Positions 1 through 7,400 of a stretch of 47,489 nucleotides of DNA are shown here, one piece after another. The stretch is taken from assembly GCA_947627735.1 (NCBI GenBank), contig CANQXG010000015.1, forward strand, positions 1 to 47,489, given 5' to 3'. Origin of the DNA: an uncultured Oscillospiraceae bacterium. GTDB lineage: Bacteria > Bacillota > Clostridia > Oscillospirales > Oscillospiraceae. Under the pieces are notes generated by a model, which worked only from the letters and a program-made list of their open reading frames with translations, did no database searches and was not told the origin of the DNA. The number at the start of each line of letters is the position of its first letter. Positions within the stretch are counted from its first letter, which is position 1. The position numbers and the translations under genes were made by a program.

Positions 1-76
1 GACCATTAGCTCAGTTGGTCAGAGCAGCCGGCTCATAACCGGTCGGTCCGGGGTTCGAGTCCCTGATGGTCCACCA
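1..76 (+). tRNA. tRNA with CAT anticodon (Met or Ile2), missing its first base
   Basis: A full cloverleaf is visible except for base 1, which lies just left of the window. The acceptor strand pairs with ATGGTCC at 66-72, followed by discriminator A73 and an encoded CCA at 74-76. The anticodon arm is GCCGG, loop CTCATAA, CCGGT, so the anticodon is CAT. CAT can mean elongator Met or the lysidine-modified Ile2. The GGACC-type acceptor reminds me of Bacillus Ile2, but I cannot decide this by eye. No terminator follows, so it may be transcribed together with tRNA-Trp. Confidence 0.9.
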
Positions 77-132
77 CCACGTCAGATTTTTCCTGAAGAT
101 GTCGAGGCACAGCAAGCTGTTCCTCTCCATCG

Positions 133-340
133 GTCAGAAAAAATCTTCCTTTTCCCCAAAAGGCAGGCGTGCCTTTTGGGGACCCTGAATGGGTCGTATC
201 GGTCAGAAAAAATCCTCCTTTTCCACAAAAGGCAGGCGGGCCTTTTGTGGGTTACGAGAGGGTAGAGGGGACGGGCATTTCCGGTCGAAAAACTTCCTCC
301 TCTTTTACAAAAGGCTAGCAACCTTTTGTGGGTTACGAGG
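133..340. repeat. Three tandem imperfect hairpin repeats between two tRNA genes
   Basis: Three units, each roughly 50-60 bases, begin with GGTC(A)GAAAAA, continue with a TTCCTTTT-like stretch and end in a hairpin. The stems are CCCCAAAAGGC/GCCTTTTGGGG (154-181), CCACAAAAGG/CCTTTTGTGG (223-250) and ACAAAAGG/CCTTTTGT (307-329). The arms vary between units but stay paired, so structure looks more conserved than sequence. The T-rich side lies on the minus strand, so the hairpins would not act as plus-strand terminators. The open frame across them on the minus strand is only the translation of the repeat. I see no gene in 77-368. Confidence 0.8.
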
Positions 341-368
341 GTAATAAGGTGTGGAAAACTTTTGATAT

Positions 369-444
369 AGGGGAATAGCTCAGTTGGCAGAGCGACGGTC
401 TCCAAAACCGTAGGCCGAGGGTTCGAAACCTTCTTCCCCTGCCA
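369..444 (+). tRNA. tRNA-Trp(CCA)
   Basis: The acceptor stem AGGGGAA (369-375) pairs with TTCCCCT (434-440), followed by G441 and an encoded CCA. The D arm is GCTCAGTTGGCAGAGC. The anticodon stem is ACGGT/ACCGT around loop CTCCAAA, giving anticodon CCA for tryptophan. The T arm is GAGGG/CCTTC with a TTCGAAA loop. It is followed at once by a strong terminator. Confidence 0.96.
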
Positions 445-445
445 G

Positions 446-478
446 AAGCACGGATCCTTTGATAGGGTCCGTGCTTTT
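446..478 (+). terminator. Intrinsic terminator of the tRNA pair
   Basis: A stem of AAGCACGGATCC (446-457) and its complement at 465-476, with a TTTGATA loop, ends in TTTT. It lies two bases after the CCA of tRNA-Trp. Confidence 0.85.
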
Positions 479-510
479 GATATCTTATGATCGAATCGGC
501 GTGCTTCGCA

Positions 511-539
511 TTGACAGGGCGAGAGGCGCATGGTAATAT
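511..539 (+). promoter_or_regulatory. Sigma-A promoter of the methyltransferase-STAS gene
   Basis: TTGACA at 511-516 and TAATAT at 534-539 are separated by 17 bases. Transcription should start near 546, so the ATG at 548 would have no leader; this supports the start at 593. Confidence 0.75.
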
Positions 540-592
540 GCTAGCGCATGAAAGCAATACGAAACCGGACGAAAGAAAGGGGACCGAACGCC

Positions 593-1912
593 ATGGATAA
601 CGTACAGGAACTGCGGGAGAGGACCAATCCCGTATTCAACACAGCCAAGGCCACGCTGCTGCATCTGACCGAGGCCGGCCACGCCGACGCCGCTGTGATG
701 GCGGAGAAGCTTGGTCTGGACCTGGCAGCCGTGACCCACAGCGCCGAGGAGAAAACGGCCATGGGCCAGTCCAACGTCGCCATCGTGGAGCTGCGCTACC
801 GCTCCATGAACGCCTTTATTGAGGCCACCGGCGCAAAGACGATCGTGGACCTGCCCTGCGGCTACACGCCCCGGGCGATGGAGGATTTCATCGCGGATAA
901 GCGCTACATCGCCTGCGACCTGCCGGCGGTGGCGGAAGAGATGGGTCCGCTGGTGGATAAGATGCTGGCCGAGAGAGGCCAGAAGCGGGACGTGGCCTAC
1001 CACGGCGTGGACGGGACCAACTACGCCTCCCTCCGGGCGGCGCTGGAGGGGGCACAGGGGCCGCTGTGCATCACCACTGAGGGGCTTTTGATGTACCTCA
1101 CCCAGCCGGAACTGGCCGCGCTGATGGACAACATCCGGCGCATCCTGGAGGAGTTCGGCGGGGTGTGGATCACCCAGGACCCGGAGGTCGGCCGGGTGTA
1201 CATAGCCATGACCGTGGTGTCCATGAGCAGCGACCCTGCCGCCGCCAAAGCGGCGATGGAGGCCCTGGACGGCGGCGCCGACCTGGGCACGGTCCTCAAG
1301 GCCATGGCGGGGGACAAGGGCCGGTCCACGCTGGGCGCGTCCATGAGCACCTTCGGCGGCGAGGCGGATGTGGATTTCAGCAAGGCCATGAACTACCGTC
1401 CGGAGCAGGCCGAGGCCGCGGAGAAGGAATCTCTCCGCGCCCACGGTCTGAAGGCGGAACTGACGCCTGTGGCGGAGCGGATGCCGAAGCTGGGGAGCCT
1501 GTCGCCGGAAAAGACGGAGCTGGTGCGCCAGGCTATGGAGCGCATCAACCTGTGGACCATCACCCCGGACAGGACCACGCTGCTGCATGTGACCGACGGG
1601 GGCGGCGACGGCTTCGGCGTGTCCGTCAAGGCCCGGGACGGGGTCATGGACGTGGCTCTGCGGGGCCGGGTGGACTCCCTCACCGCGCCGGAGTTCCTGG
1701 CCGCCTATGAAAAGGCTGCCGGGGCCATGGACCTTACCGACGTGCATGTGGACATGTCGAAACTGGACTACATCTCCTCGGCGGGGCTGCGGGTGCTGCT
1801 GATGATGGTCAAGGCGGTGCAGCAGGGCCATGTGTCTGTGTCCGGGGCCAATGAAACGATCCGGGACATCCTGACCCAGACGGGTTACGCCGATATGCTG
1901 ACGATGGCATAA
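593..1912 (+). CDS. SAM-dependent methyltransferase (LCMT-like) fused to a C-terminal STAS domain
   Basis: This 439-residue protein has two parts. Residues 1 to about 260 resemble class I methyltransferases of the leucine carboxyl methyltransferase/PPM1 type. The SAM-binding glycine motif is VDLPCGYTPRA near 85-95, followed by an acidic CDLPAVAEE segment. Residues from about 345 to the end form a STAS domain like anti-sigma-factor antagonists, with the YISSAGLRVLL loop; S395/S396 sit where SpoIIAA is phosphorylated. The start at 593 is chosen because AAAGGGGA lies 9 bases upstream and the promoter rules out the earlier ATG at 548. The gene stands alone between tRNA genes and a convergent operon. 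STAS suggests partner binding or phospho-control of the methyltransferase, but substrate and partner are unknown. Confidence 0.8.
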   Translation: MDNVQELRERTNPVFNTAKATLLHLTEAGHADAAVMAEKLGLDLAAVTHSAEEKTAMGQSNVAIVELRYRSMNAFIEATGAKTIVDLPCGYTPRAMEDFIADKRYIACDLPAVAEEMGPLVDKMLAERGQKRDVAYHGVDGTNYASLRAALEGAQGPLCITTEGLLMYLTQPELAALMDNIRRILEEFGGVWITQDPEVGRVYIAMTVVSMSSDPAAAKAAMEALDGGADLGTVLKAMAGDKGRSTLGASMSTFGGEADVDFSKAMNYRPEQAEAAEKESLRAHGLKAELTPVAERMPKLGSLSPEKTELVRQAMERINLWTITPDRTTLLHVTDGGGDGFGVSVKARDGVMDVALRGRVDSLTAPEFLAAYEKAAGAMDLTDVHVDMSKLDYISSAGLRVLLMMVKAVQQGHVSVSGANETIRDILTQTGYADMLTMA

Positions 1913-1937
1913 TAGAAGAAACAATAGGTCGATGCCA

Positions 1938-1969
1938 AAAAGCACGGGTCCGTATGGACCCGTGCTTTT
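1938..1969. terminator. Bidirectional terminator
   Basis: A perfect 14-bp stem AAAAGCACGGGTCC / GGACCCGTGCTTTT with a 4-base loop (GTAT at 1952-1955) lies between convergent genes. The A and T tracts at its two feet serve both directions. Confidence 0.9.
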
Positions 1970-1985
1970 GCGCTTATGTGTCTTT

Positions 1986-4046
1986 TCAGATCTTCATGCA
2001 CACGTCCCAGGCGTTCCAGATGACGTTGCGGAGGTTGCCCCAGGACACGCACGTGCCCACCCGGTGGATGTTCTTGTCCTCCTCCCCCAGGGGGGCGGGC
2101 AGGAAGCCCACGGCGTTGACCACGCTGTCGCAGGCCAGATCAAAGGTCTTGCCGTCCTTGCCCTTCACGGTGACGGCCCCGTCCCGGATGTCGGTGATGG
2201 TGGAATTAAGGTACACCGGCACCTTCCGGAAGGCCAGCACGTCCCGGAGGAAGGAGCTGTTGGCCAGGCACGTGCCCGGGGCGGTGATCAGGTCATTTGC
2301 CATCTCCACGATCACCGGATGCCGGCCCTGGAGGCTCAGCTCATAGGCCGCCTCGCAGGCGGACTGGCCGCCGCCCAGGAACACCACCTTGTCGCCGGCG
2401 CCCTCGCCCAGCAGCAGCTGGGTGAAGGAGATGGTCTTTTCAAAGCCGGGGATGGGGAGGGTCTTGGCTTTGGAGCCGGTGCAGACGATCACCTCGTCGA
2501 ACTCGCCGATGAGGGAGGCGGGGTCGGCCACGGGCGTGTTCAGGCGGATCTCCACGCCGGCCTTGTCCAGCTCCCGGGCGTACCAGTCCAGCAGCCGCTT
2601 GTCCGCGTCCTTGAAGGACATGGCCGCCGCGGTGATGTACAGCCCGCCCAGCTTGTCGTCCTTTTCAAAGAGCACCGGCGTGTGGCCCCGCTTTTTCAGC
2701 ACCAGGGCGCACTCCATGCCGCCGATGCCGCCGCCGATCACGGCCACCTTCTTGGGCGTTTTGGCGGGGACGAGCTTATACTTTTTGCTCTGCATGGTGG
2801 GCGGGGTCAGGGCGCAGCGGGCCAGGTGCAGGGCGTCGGGCAGGCTCTGGGTGTTGGCCGTGCCCTCGCTCTTGGCGAAGTTGAAGCAGCCGTTGTGGCA
2901 GCCGATGCAGGGCTTGATGTCCTGCTCCCGGCCCTCCATCAGCTTGGTGACCCACTGGGGGTCCACCAGGTTCTGGCGGGCGGTGCCCATGGCGTCCAGG
3001 CGGCCGGCGGCGATCTCCGCCGCGGCGGTGGCCGGGTCCATCTTGCCGGCGCACACCACGGGCATGTCCGTGAACTGCTTGATGTGCTCCACCTCGGCCA
3101 GGTTGCAGTTCTTGCCCATGTACGTGGGCGGGTGGGGCCAGTACCAGGCGTCGTATGTGCCGTTGTCGCAGTTGAACATGGCGTAGCCCGCGTCCTGCAG
3201 GTATTTGATGGCCCGCTCCGACTCGGCCATGTCCCGGCCAAACTCGGTGAACTCCTCGCCGGGCACGGCGCCCTGGCCGAAGCCCTTGGTCTTGCTCACC
3301 ACCGAGTAGCGCAGGGCCACGGGGAAGTCGTCGCCGCAGTATTTGTGGATGCACTGGACGATCTCCACGGGGAAGCGGTAGCGGTTTTCAAAGCTGCCGC
3401 CGTAGGCGTCCGTGCGGTAGTTCATGTTGGCGATGGTGAACTGGTCCAAGAGATACCCCTCGTGGACCGCGTGGATCTCCACGCCGTCCACGCCGGCCTG
3501 GCGCAGCAGCTTTGCCGTCCGGCCGAAGGCGTCCACCATCTCCTGGATCTCCTCTATGGCCAGAGGCCGGCTCTTCAGCTCCGGATACCAGCGGTTGGGG
3601 GTCTCCGAGGCGGAGGCGCAGGCGTACTCGATGTCCAAAAAAGGCTTGGCCACCGTGCCCAGGGCCTTGTGCTTAAGCATCTTCACCATCAGGTCATTGA
3701 TGGCCATGGACCGGCCAAAGCCGGCGGCCAGCTGGATGAACAGCTTCGAGCCGGTCTTGTGGAACTCCGGCAGCCACTTCTCCAGGTCCCGGAACATCTT
3801 CTCGTTTTTATACAGCCACCGCCGGCCCATGGTGTCCCGCACGCACTGCATGCCCGGCAGCACCAGGCCCACGTTCTCCTGGGCCCGGTTCAGGATGTGA
3901 TGGGCGGCCTCCTTGTCGAAGTGGCAGGGCTCCAGCCAGCCGAACAGGCTGGTGCCGCCCATGGAGCACTGGACGATGCGGTTTTTGATCTCCACGTCCC
4001 CGATCTTCCAGGGGGTGAACAGCGGCGCGTATTTTTGATCCATCAT
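1986..4046 (-). CDS. Old-yellow-enzyme-type 2-enoate / 2,4-dienoyl-CoA reductase-like flavoprotein
   Basis: A 686-residue protein with the layout of E. coli FadH and clostridial enoate reductases. An N-terminal FMN TIM barrel starts FTPWKIGDVEIKNRIV. A 4Fe-4S site has cysteines 380, 383, 387 and 411, and a C-terminal FAD/NAD(P) part carries VAVIGGGIGG and VVFLGGGQSA motifs. Family members reduce activated C=C bonds with NAD(P)H. The fourth cysteine is 23 residues after the third, against 11 in FadH. The start is MMDQKY at 4046, with GAGG 9 bases upstream and 11 bases after the aconitase-X small subunit stop; the ATG at 4043 is an alternative. It is the last gene of an operon with aconitase X, which suggests it reduces the dehydration product or a later unsaturated intermediate. 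The substrate is not known. Confidence 0.85.
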   Translation of the reverse strand: MMDQKYAPLFTPWKIGDVEIKNRIVQCSMGGTSLFGWLEPCHFDKEAAHHILNRAQENVGLVLPGMQCVRDTMGRRWLYKNEKMFRDLEKWLPEFHKTGSKLFIQLAAGFGRSMAINDLMVKMLKHKALGTVAKPFLDIEYACASASETPNRWYPELKSRPLAIEEIQEMVDAFGRTAKLLRQAGVDGVEIHAVHEGYLLDQFTIANMNYRTDAYGGSFENRYRFPVEIVQCIHKYCGDDFPVALRYSVVSKTKGFGQGAVPGEEFTEFGRDMAESERAIKYLQDAGYAMFNCDNGTYDAWYWPHPPTYMGKNCNLAEVEHIKQFTDMPVVCAGKMDPATAAAEIAAGRLDAMGTARQNLVDPQWVTKLMEGREQDIKPCIGCHNGCFNFAKSEGTANTQSLPDALHLARCALTPPTMQSKKYKLVPAKTPKKVAVIGGGIGGMECALVLKKRGHTPVLFEKDDKLGGLYITAAAMSFKDADKRLLDWYARELDKAGVEIRLNTPVADPASLIGEFDEVIVCTGSKAKTLPIPGFEKTISFTQLLLGEGAGDKVVFLGGGQSACEAAYELSLQGRHPVIVEMANDLITAPGTCLANSSFLRDVLAFRKVPVYLNSTITDIRDGAVTVKGKDGKTFDLACDSVVNAVGFLPAPLGEEDKNIHRVGTCVSWGNLRNVIWNAWDVCMKI

Positions 4047-4057
4047 ATCATTGTACC

Positions 4058-4498
4058 TCACGCAACGGTCACGGTGCCGTCGGCGGCCACCGTGATGGTC
4101 ATGCCCGTCTGCACATACTGCAAAAACTCGTCCCCCAGCTGGTCCACCACGGGCATGCTCACATCCGTCCACACGTCCCCCAGAATGGCCCCGGAGGCGG
4201 CCAGGGAGTCGATGTGCTTGGAAAAGAGCATACACGCCGGCTGCCGGCCCATGGCGCAGGCGGCGTAGAGCACCATGCCGCCGGTGGTGGAGCCGATGGT
4301 CATGGGCAGGCACAGGGCCTTGCCCGCCATGGGCTTTTTATACAGGTCCGGGTTGTTCTGGTCGCCGCACTTGACCTTCTTGTCGCCGAACATCAGCGCC
4401 ATCTGGTAGCTGGCCAGGGTGTTGAAGCCGCCGTGGCTGACGAGGGCCTCGGCTGTGCATGTGCCGGGCACCACGGCGCGGCCTTTGAACTGTTTCAT
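4058..4498 (-). CDS. Aconitase X small subunit (DUF126 / swivel domain)
   Basis: A 146-residue protein matching the small swivelling domain of aconitase X, with the conserved GTCTAEALVSHGGFN segment near the start and IGSTTGGMVLYAAC in the middle. In archaea and many bacteria this domain is a separate subunit, as here; in others it is fused to the large one. The start at 4498 overlaps the large-subunit stop in ATGA, showing translational coupling. Characterised aconitase X enzymes dehydrate cis-3-hydroxy-L-proline (bacteria) or phosphomevalonate (archaea). The family call is firm; the substrate in this organism is open. Confidence 0.88.
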   Translation of the reverse strand: MKQFKGRAVVPGTCTAEALVSHGGFNTLASYQMALMFGDKKVKCGDQNNPDLYKKPMAGKALCLPMTIGSTTGGMVLYAACAMGRQPACMLFSKHIDSLAASGAILGDVWTDVSMPVVDQLGDEFLQYVQTGMTITVAADGTVTVA

Positions 4499-5775
4499 TT
4501 TGCGCCCTCCTTGCCGGTGATGATGTCCAGGATGTCCGCCTCGGTGTAGTACCGGGCGCTGGTGTATGTGCGCAGCTTGTTGGAGGAGGTGATGACCGCC
4601 TTGCTCTTGCAAAGGGGGTTATTCATGTACATCAGCGGGCAGATGTAGCTGACCACCACGCCGGTCCTGGCAAGCCTCGCGGCGTAGGGGGTCTTTTCAA
4701 ACTCCCGGATCACCGCCGTGGGCGCGGTGAACACCGTGGGCACCGCCACCTGCTGCCGGCCGGCGGCCTGCAGGCCCGCCTCCACCGCGTCCGTCCAGTC
4801 CTTAAGCTGGGTCAGGGACATGTGGGGGCAGCCGACGAAGCACAGCTTGGGCGCGGCGGAGGGATCCTTCCAGATCACGGGGTAGTTCCGCCGGACCTCC
4901 TCCAGGGTATCGTCGTCGATGACCCATGTCTGAGCACCCTCGGCGATGAGGCTCTCGCCCATGTCCACCGCCTCCGGGGTCAGATGCTCGATGTGGTAAA
5001 GGCCCACCGCGCCGTTGGAGGCGGTGGCCGCGCCGAAGTCCTTCAGATAGTCCTTCGCCGCGTCGTTGAGCTGCGTGCCCAGCCAAGGCTCCATGCCCCG
5101 GATGTAGGGCACGTCCTCCATCACCTTCATGCCGATGGCGGAACCCAGCAGCTGAGGCTCGGGGCGGTTTTTGCACCGCACGTCGATGACCCAGGTGGCC
5201 TTGCGGCCCTCGTCGGTGAGAAGGCCGAACTCCGGCACGAACCCGGCGATGGAACCCATGATCTCGATGATGCCGGAGTTGCGGTTGCACCGGGCGCCCA
5301 GCACGGAGTTTGCGTACACCACCGCCGAGGACTCCGCCCAGGACAGCGCCTCGCCCCGCTTGGGCGTGTTGCCCACCTCGTCCATGTAGCAGGTGCAGGT
5401 GTACCCGTCGTCGCCGGTGACGCCCAGCTTGTCCAGCTGGGATTCGTAACGGGCCTGCTGGTTGTACATGAATTTCTTAAAGACCAGGTTCTCCAGGAAG
5501 GAGGCCGGGACGTTGTCGTCCAGGGGCCGGGGATCGGCGGTGAACCGCTGCCCCTGGGGCAGGTCCCCGCTCAGAAGGGTGTCGTACAGATCGTAGATCG
5601 GCTTCATCACTCCCAGGCCGAAGCTGATCACCGTGTGGCCGTACTGGCTGGTCACCGGCACCATGCGCTCGGCCCCGAAGGTCTCGCCGTACATGACCAG
5701 GGTCTTGACCACCTTGGCCATCACGTCGCCCCGCTTGCCGTCCAGCAGAGCCTGCTGCTCATCTGTCAGGATCAT
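4495..5775 (-). CDS. Aconitase X catalytic (large) subunit, DUF521
   Basis: A 426-residue catalytic chain of aconitase X. Visible family signatures are TCTCYMDEVGN (residues 126-136), LGARCNRNSG (159-168) and FVGCPHMS (Cys316); these cysteines probably hold the Fe-S cluster. Known family reactions are dehydration of cis-3-hydroxy-L-proline to a pyrroline carboxylate, or of phosphomevalonate. No mevalonate-pathway gene is nearby, so a catabolic substrate such as a hydroxyproline-like acid is more likely (inference). It is the first gene of a three-gene operon, has GAGAGGTGG before its ATG, and has a promoter candidate at 5811-5839. Confidence 0.9.
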   Translation of the reverse strand: MILTDEQQALLDGKRGDVMAKVVKTLVMYGETFGAERMVPVTSQYGHTVISFGLGVMKPIYDLYDTLLSGDLPQGQRFTADPRPLDDNVPASFLENLVFKKFMYNQQARYESQLDKLGVTGDDGYTCTCYMDEVGNTPKRGEALSWAESSAVVYANSVLGARCNRNSGIIEIMGSIAGFVPEFGLLTDEGRKATWVIDVRCKNRPEPQLLGSAIGMKVMEDVPYIRGMEPWLGTQLNDAAKDYLKDFGAATASNGAVGLYHIEHLTPEAVDMGESLIAEGAQTWVIDDDTLEEVRRNYPVIWKDPSAAPKLCFVGCPHMSLTQLKDWTDAVEAGLQAAGRQQVAVPTVFTAPTAVIREFEKTPYAARLARTGVVVSYICPLMYMNNPLCKSKAVITSSNKLRTYTSARYYTEADILDIITGKEGAK

Positions 5776-5810
5776 AAGACCACCTCTCTTAAATTTGACA
5801 AGTTATATAA

Positions 5811-5839
5811 ATTATACAAGAATATGTCCCTGTAGTCCA
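5811..5839 (-). promoter_or_regulatory. Promoter of the aconitase-X operon
   Basis: On the minus strand TGGACT (5834-5839) and a perfect TATAAT (5811-5816) are 17 bases apart, in an AT-rich gap between divergent operons. The -35 match is moderate. Confidence 0.5.
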
Positions 5840-5891
5840 GCGGTATTTGCAAGTATTTCTCATTATTTTTCCATTTAGTGGCAGAAATAAG

Positions 5892-5920
5892 TTGTGCGCG
5901 GCCCGTTCGTATGGTATCAT
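5892..5920 (+). promoter_or_regulatory. Promoter of the DUF5058-M20 operon
   Basis: TTGTGC (5892-5897) and TATCAT (5915-5920) are 17 bases apart, followed by a leader carrying AAAAGGAGGGG just before the ATG at 5952. Confidence 0.55.
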
Positions 5921-5951
5921 GTGGTTAGAAACGATGAAAAGGAGGGGCCTT

Positions 5952-6704
5952 ATGGACATATTACAGAGGCTCAACAGCGCGCCTGTGTACCTCATCTGCG
6001 GGACCATCGTGGCCTTTGTGGCGGCGGTGTGCGTGGTGTTTATGGTGCGGGCCTGGCGGGCCGGGGTGGCCATCGGGATGGACAGGACGAAGATGAAGCG
6101 GGCCATCACCGCCAGCGCCACCTTCTCCGTGCTGCCCAGCGTGGGCATCCTGCTGGGGGTCATCGCCCTGTCGGGGAGCCTGGGCACGCCCTGGCCCTGG
6201 CTGCGGCTGTCGGTGATCGGCGCGCTGCACTATGAAACGCAGGTGGCCCAGGCGGCGGCGGAGCAGGTGGGCATGGGCACCCTGTCCGCGGCGTCGATGA
6301 CGCCCTCCGGCTTTGCCACCATCGCGCTGCTGATGAGCGTGTGCATCATGTGGGGCATGGTGCTGAGCGTGTTTTTCAACAAGCGCTACACGAAAAAGCT
6401 GGGCGCCGGCGCCGGGGAGGGCAAGTCCGGCGGCTTCGGCGACCTGGCCATGACGGCCATGTTCATCGGCCTGGTCAGCGCCTACATCGGCAGCTACGTG
6501 GGCGGGTTCATCTCCGGGGGAGGGCTGTTCTCCTTCGGCGGGGACTGGACGCCCCTGGTGGTGGTCGCGGCGGCGTGCCTGGCCATGGCGGGGTGCGTGT
6601 ATCTGAGCGAGAAGAAGAACATGGCCTGGCTGGACAGCTTTTCCATCGCCGGGAGCATGATCGTGGGCATGGCGGCGGCGGTGCTGGTCGGCGCCGTGGC
6701 GTGA
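5952..6704 (+). CDS. Polytopic membrane protein, probably DUF5058 family
   Basis: A 250-residue protein with about six hydrophobic segments (roughly residues 13-33, 55-76, 115-140, 155-178, 195-215, 225-245). It matches my recollection of DUF5058, a family of unknown function; no catalytic motif is visible. The ATG at 5952 follows AAAAGGAGGGG with good spacing, so an upstream in-frame ATG is not used. It is the first of three genes and is followed 12 bases later by a second small membrane protein. Two similar-sized polytopic proteins in a row suggest a two-component carrier. The M20 hydrolase downstream suggests a peptide or acyl-amino-acid cargo; this is inference. Confidence 0.65.
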   Translation: MDILQRLNSAPVYLICGTIVAFVAAVCVVFMVRAWRAGVAIGMDRTKMKRAITASATFSVLPSVGILLGVIALSGSLGTPWPWLRLSVIGALHYETQVAQAAAEQVGMGTLSAASMTPSGFATIALLMSVCIMWGMVLSVFFNKRYTKKLGAGAGEGKSGGFGDLAMTAMFIGLVSAYIGSYVGGFISGGGLFSFGGDWTPLVVVAAACLAMAGCVYLSEKKNMAWLDSFSIAGSMIVGMAAAVLVGAVA

Positions 6705-6716
6705 GGAGGTGCGGAT

Positions 6717-7400
6717 ATGAACGAAAAGACCGTATTTGAAAGCTACAACCGCCGCACCCATGTGATCGGACGGGCCGTCACCACCGTGACGCTCATCATG
6801 CTGGTGGGCGCGCCCTTCCTCATCGGCGGGGTGCTGGGGGCCATGCCCGATCTGGGGGCCGTGGCCCGGGCATTCTTGTCCGTGGGCCTGGTGTGGACGG
6901 TGAGCAGCGTGGTGGAGTTTCTGGTGTACACCCCCATGCTGGGGGCCGGGGGAGGATACCTGGCGTTCATCACCGGCAACCTCATCAACATGAAGATCCC
7001 CTGCGCCGTCAACGCCCGGGACATGGTGGGGGCCAAGACCGGCACGGCGGAGAACGAGATCATCTCCACGCTGTCCATCGCCACGTCCAGCCTGGTGACC
7101 ATCCTGGTGCTGGCGCTGGGGGTGCTGCTGCTGGCGCCGCTGCAGCCGGTGCTCCAAAGCCCGGTGCTGCGCCCGGCCTTCGACAACGTGGTCCCGGCCC
7201 TGTTCGGGGCCATGGCCTACCGGTATTACAGGAAGAACATGGACGTGGCCCTGGCGCCCCTGGTGCTGATGAGCGCGCTGTTCATCTTCGTGCCCAGCCT
7301 CACCGGGTCCACCAGCTTCATGGTGATCCCCTCCGGCGGCATCGCCATCGCCATCGCGTACCTGCTGTATAAAAAAGGAAGGAAGGGGGCCGCCCGATGA
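6717..7400 (+). CDS. Polytopic membrane protein of unknown function
   Basis: A 227-residue protein with five to six membrane segments and a short basic tail ending KKGRKGAAR. A glycine-rich stretch, MLGAGGGYLAFITGNLIN, near residues 79-96 lies between hydrophobic segments and could line a substrate path. I do not recognise a named family. TGAGGAGGTG at the end of the previous gene gives its ribosome site, and its stop overlaps the next start in ATGA, so the three genes are coupled. It is a probable partner of the DUF5058-like protein. Confidence 0.7.
   Translation: MNEKTVFESYNRRTHVIGRAVTTVTLIMLVGAPFLIGGVLGAMPDLGAVARAFLSVGLVWTVSSVVEFLVYTPMLGAGGGYLAFITGNLINMKIPCAVNARDMVGAKTGTAENEIISTLSIATSSLVTILVLALGVLLLAPLQPVLQSPVLRPAFDNVVPALFGAMAYRYYRKNMDVALAPLVLMSALFIFVPSLTGSTSFMVIPSGGIAIAIAYLLYKKGRKGAAR

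Noticed and set aside
82-531. Minus-strand open frame of 149 codons across the tRNA region
   Set aside because: It reads through the hairpin repeats and antisense to tRNA-Trp; it has no ribosome site and its residues only mirror the repeat units.
1932-4268. Long plus-strand open frame antisense to the enoate reductase
   Set aside because: Same antisense effect; no motif, and the minus strand has Fe-S and Rossmann motifs in frame.
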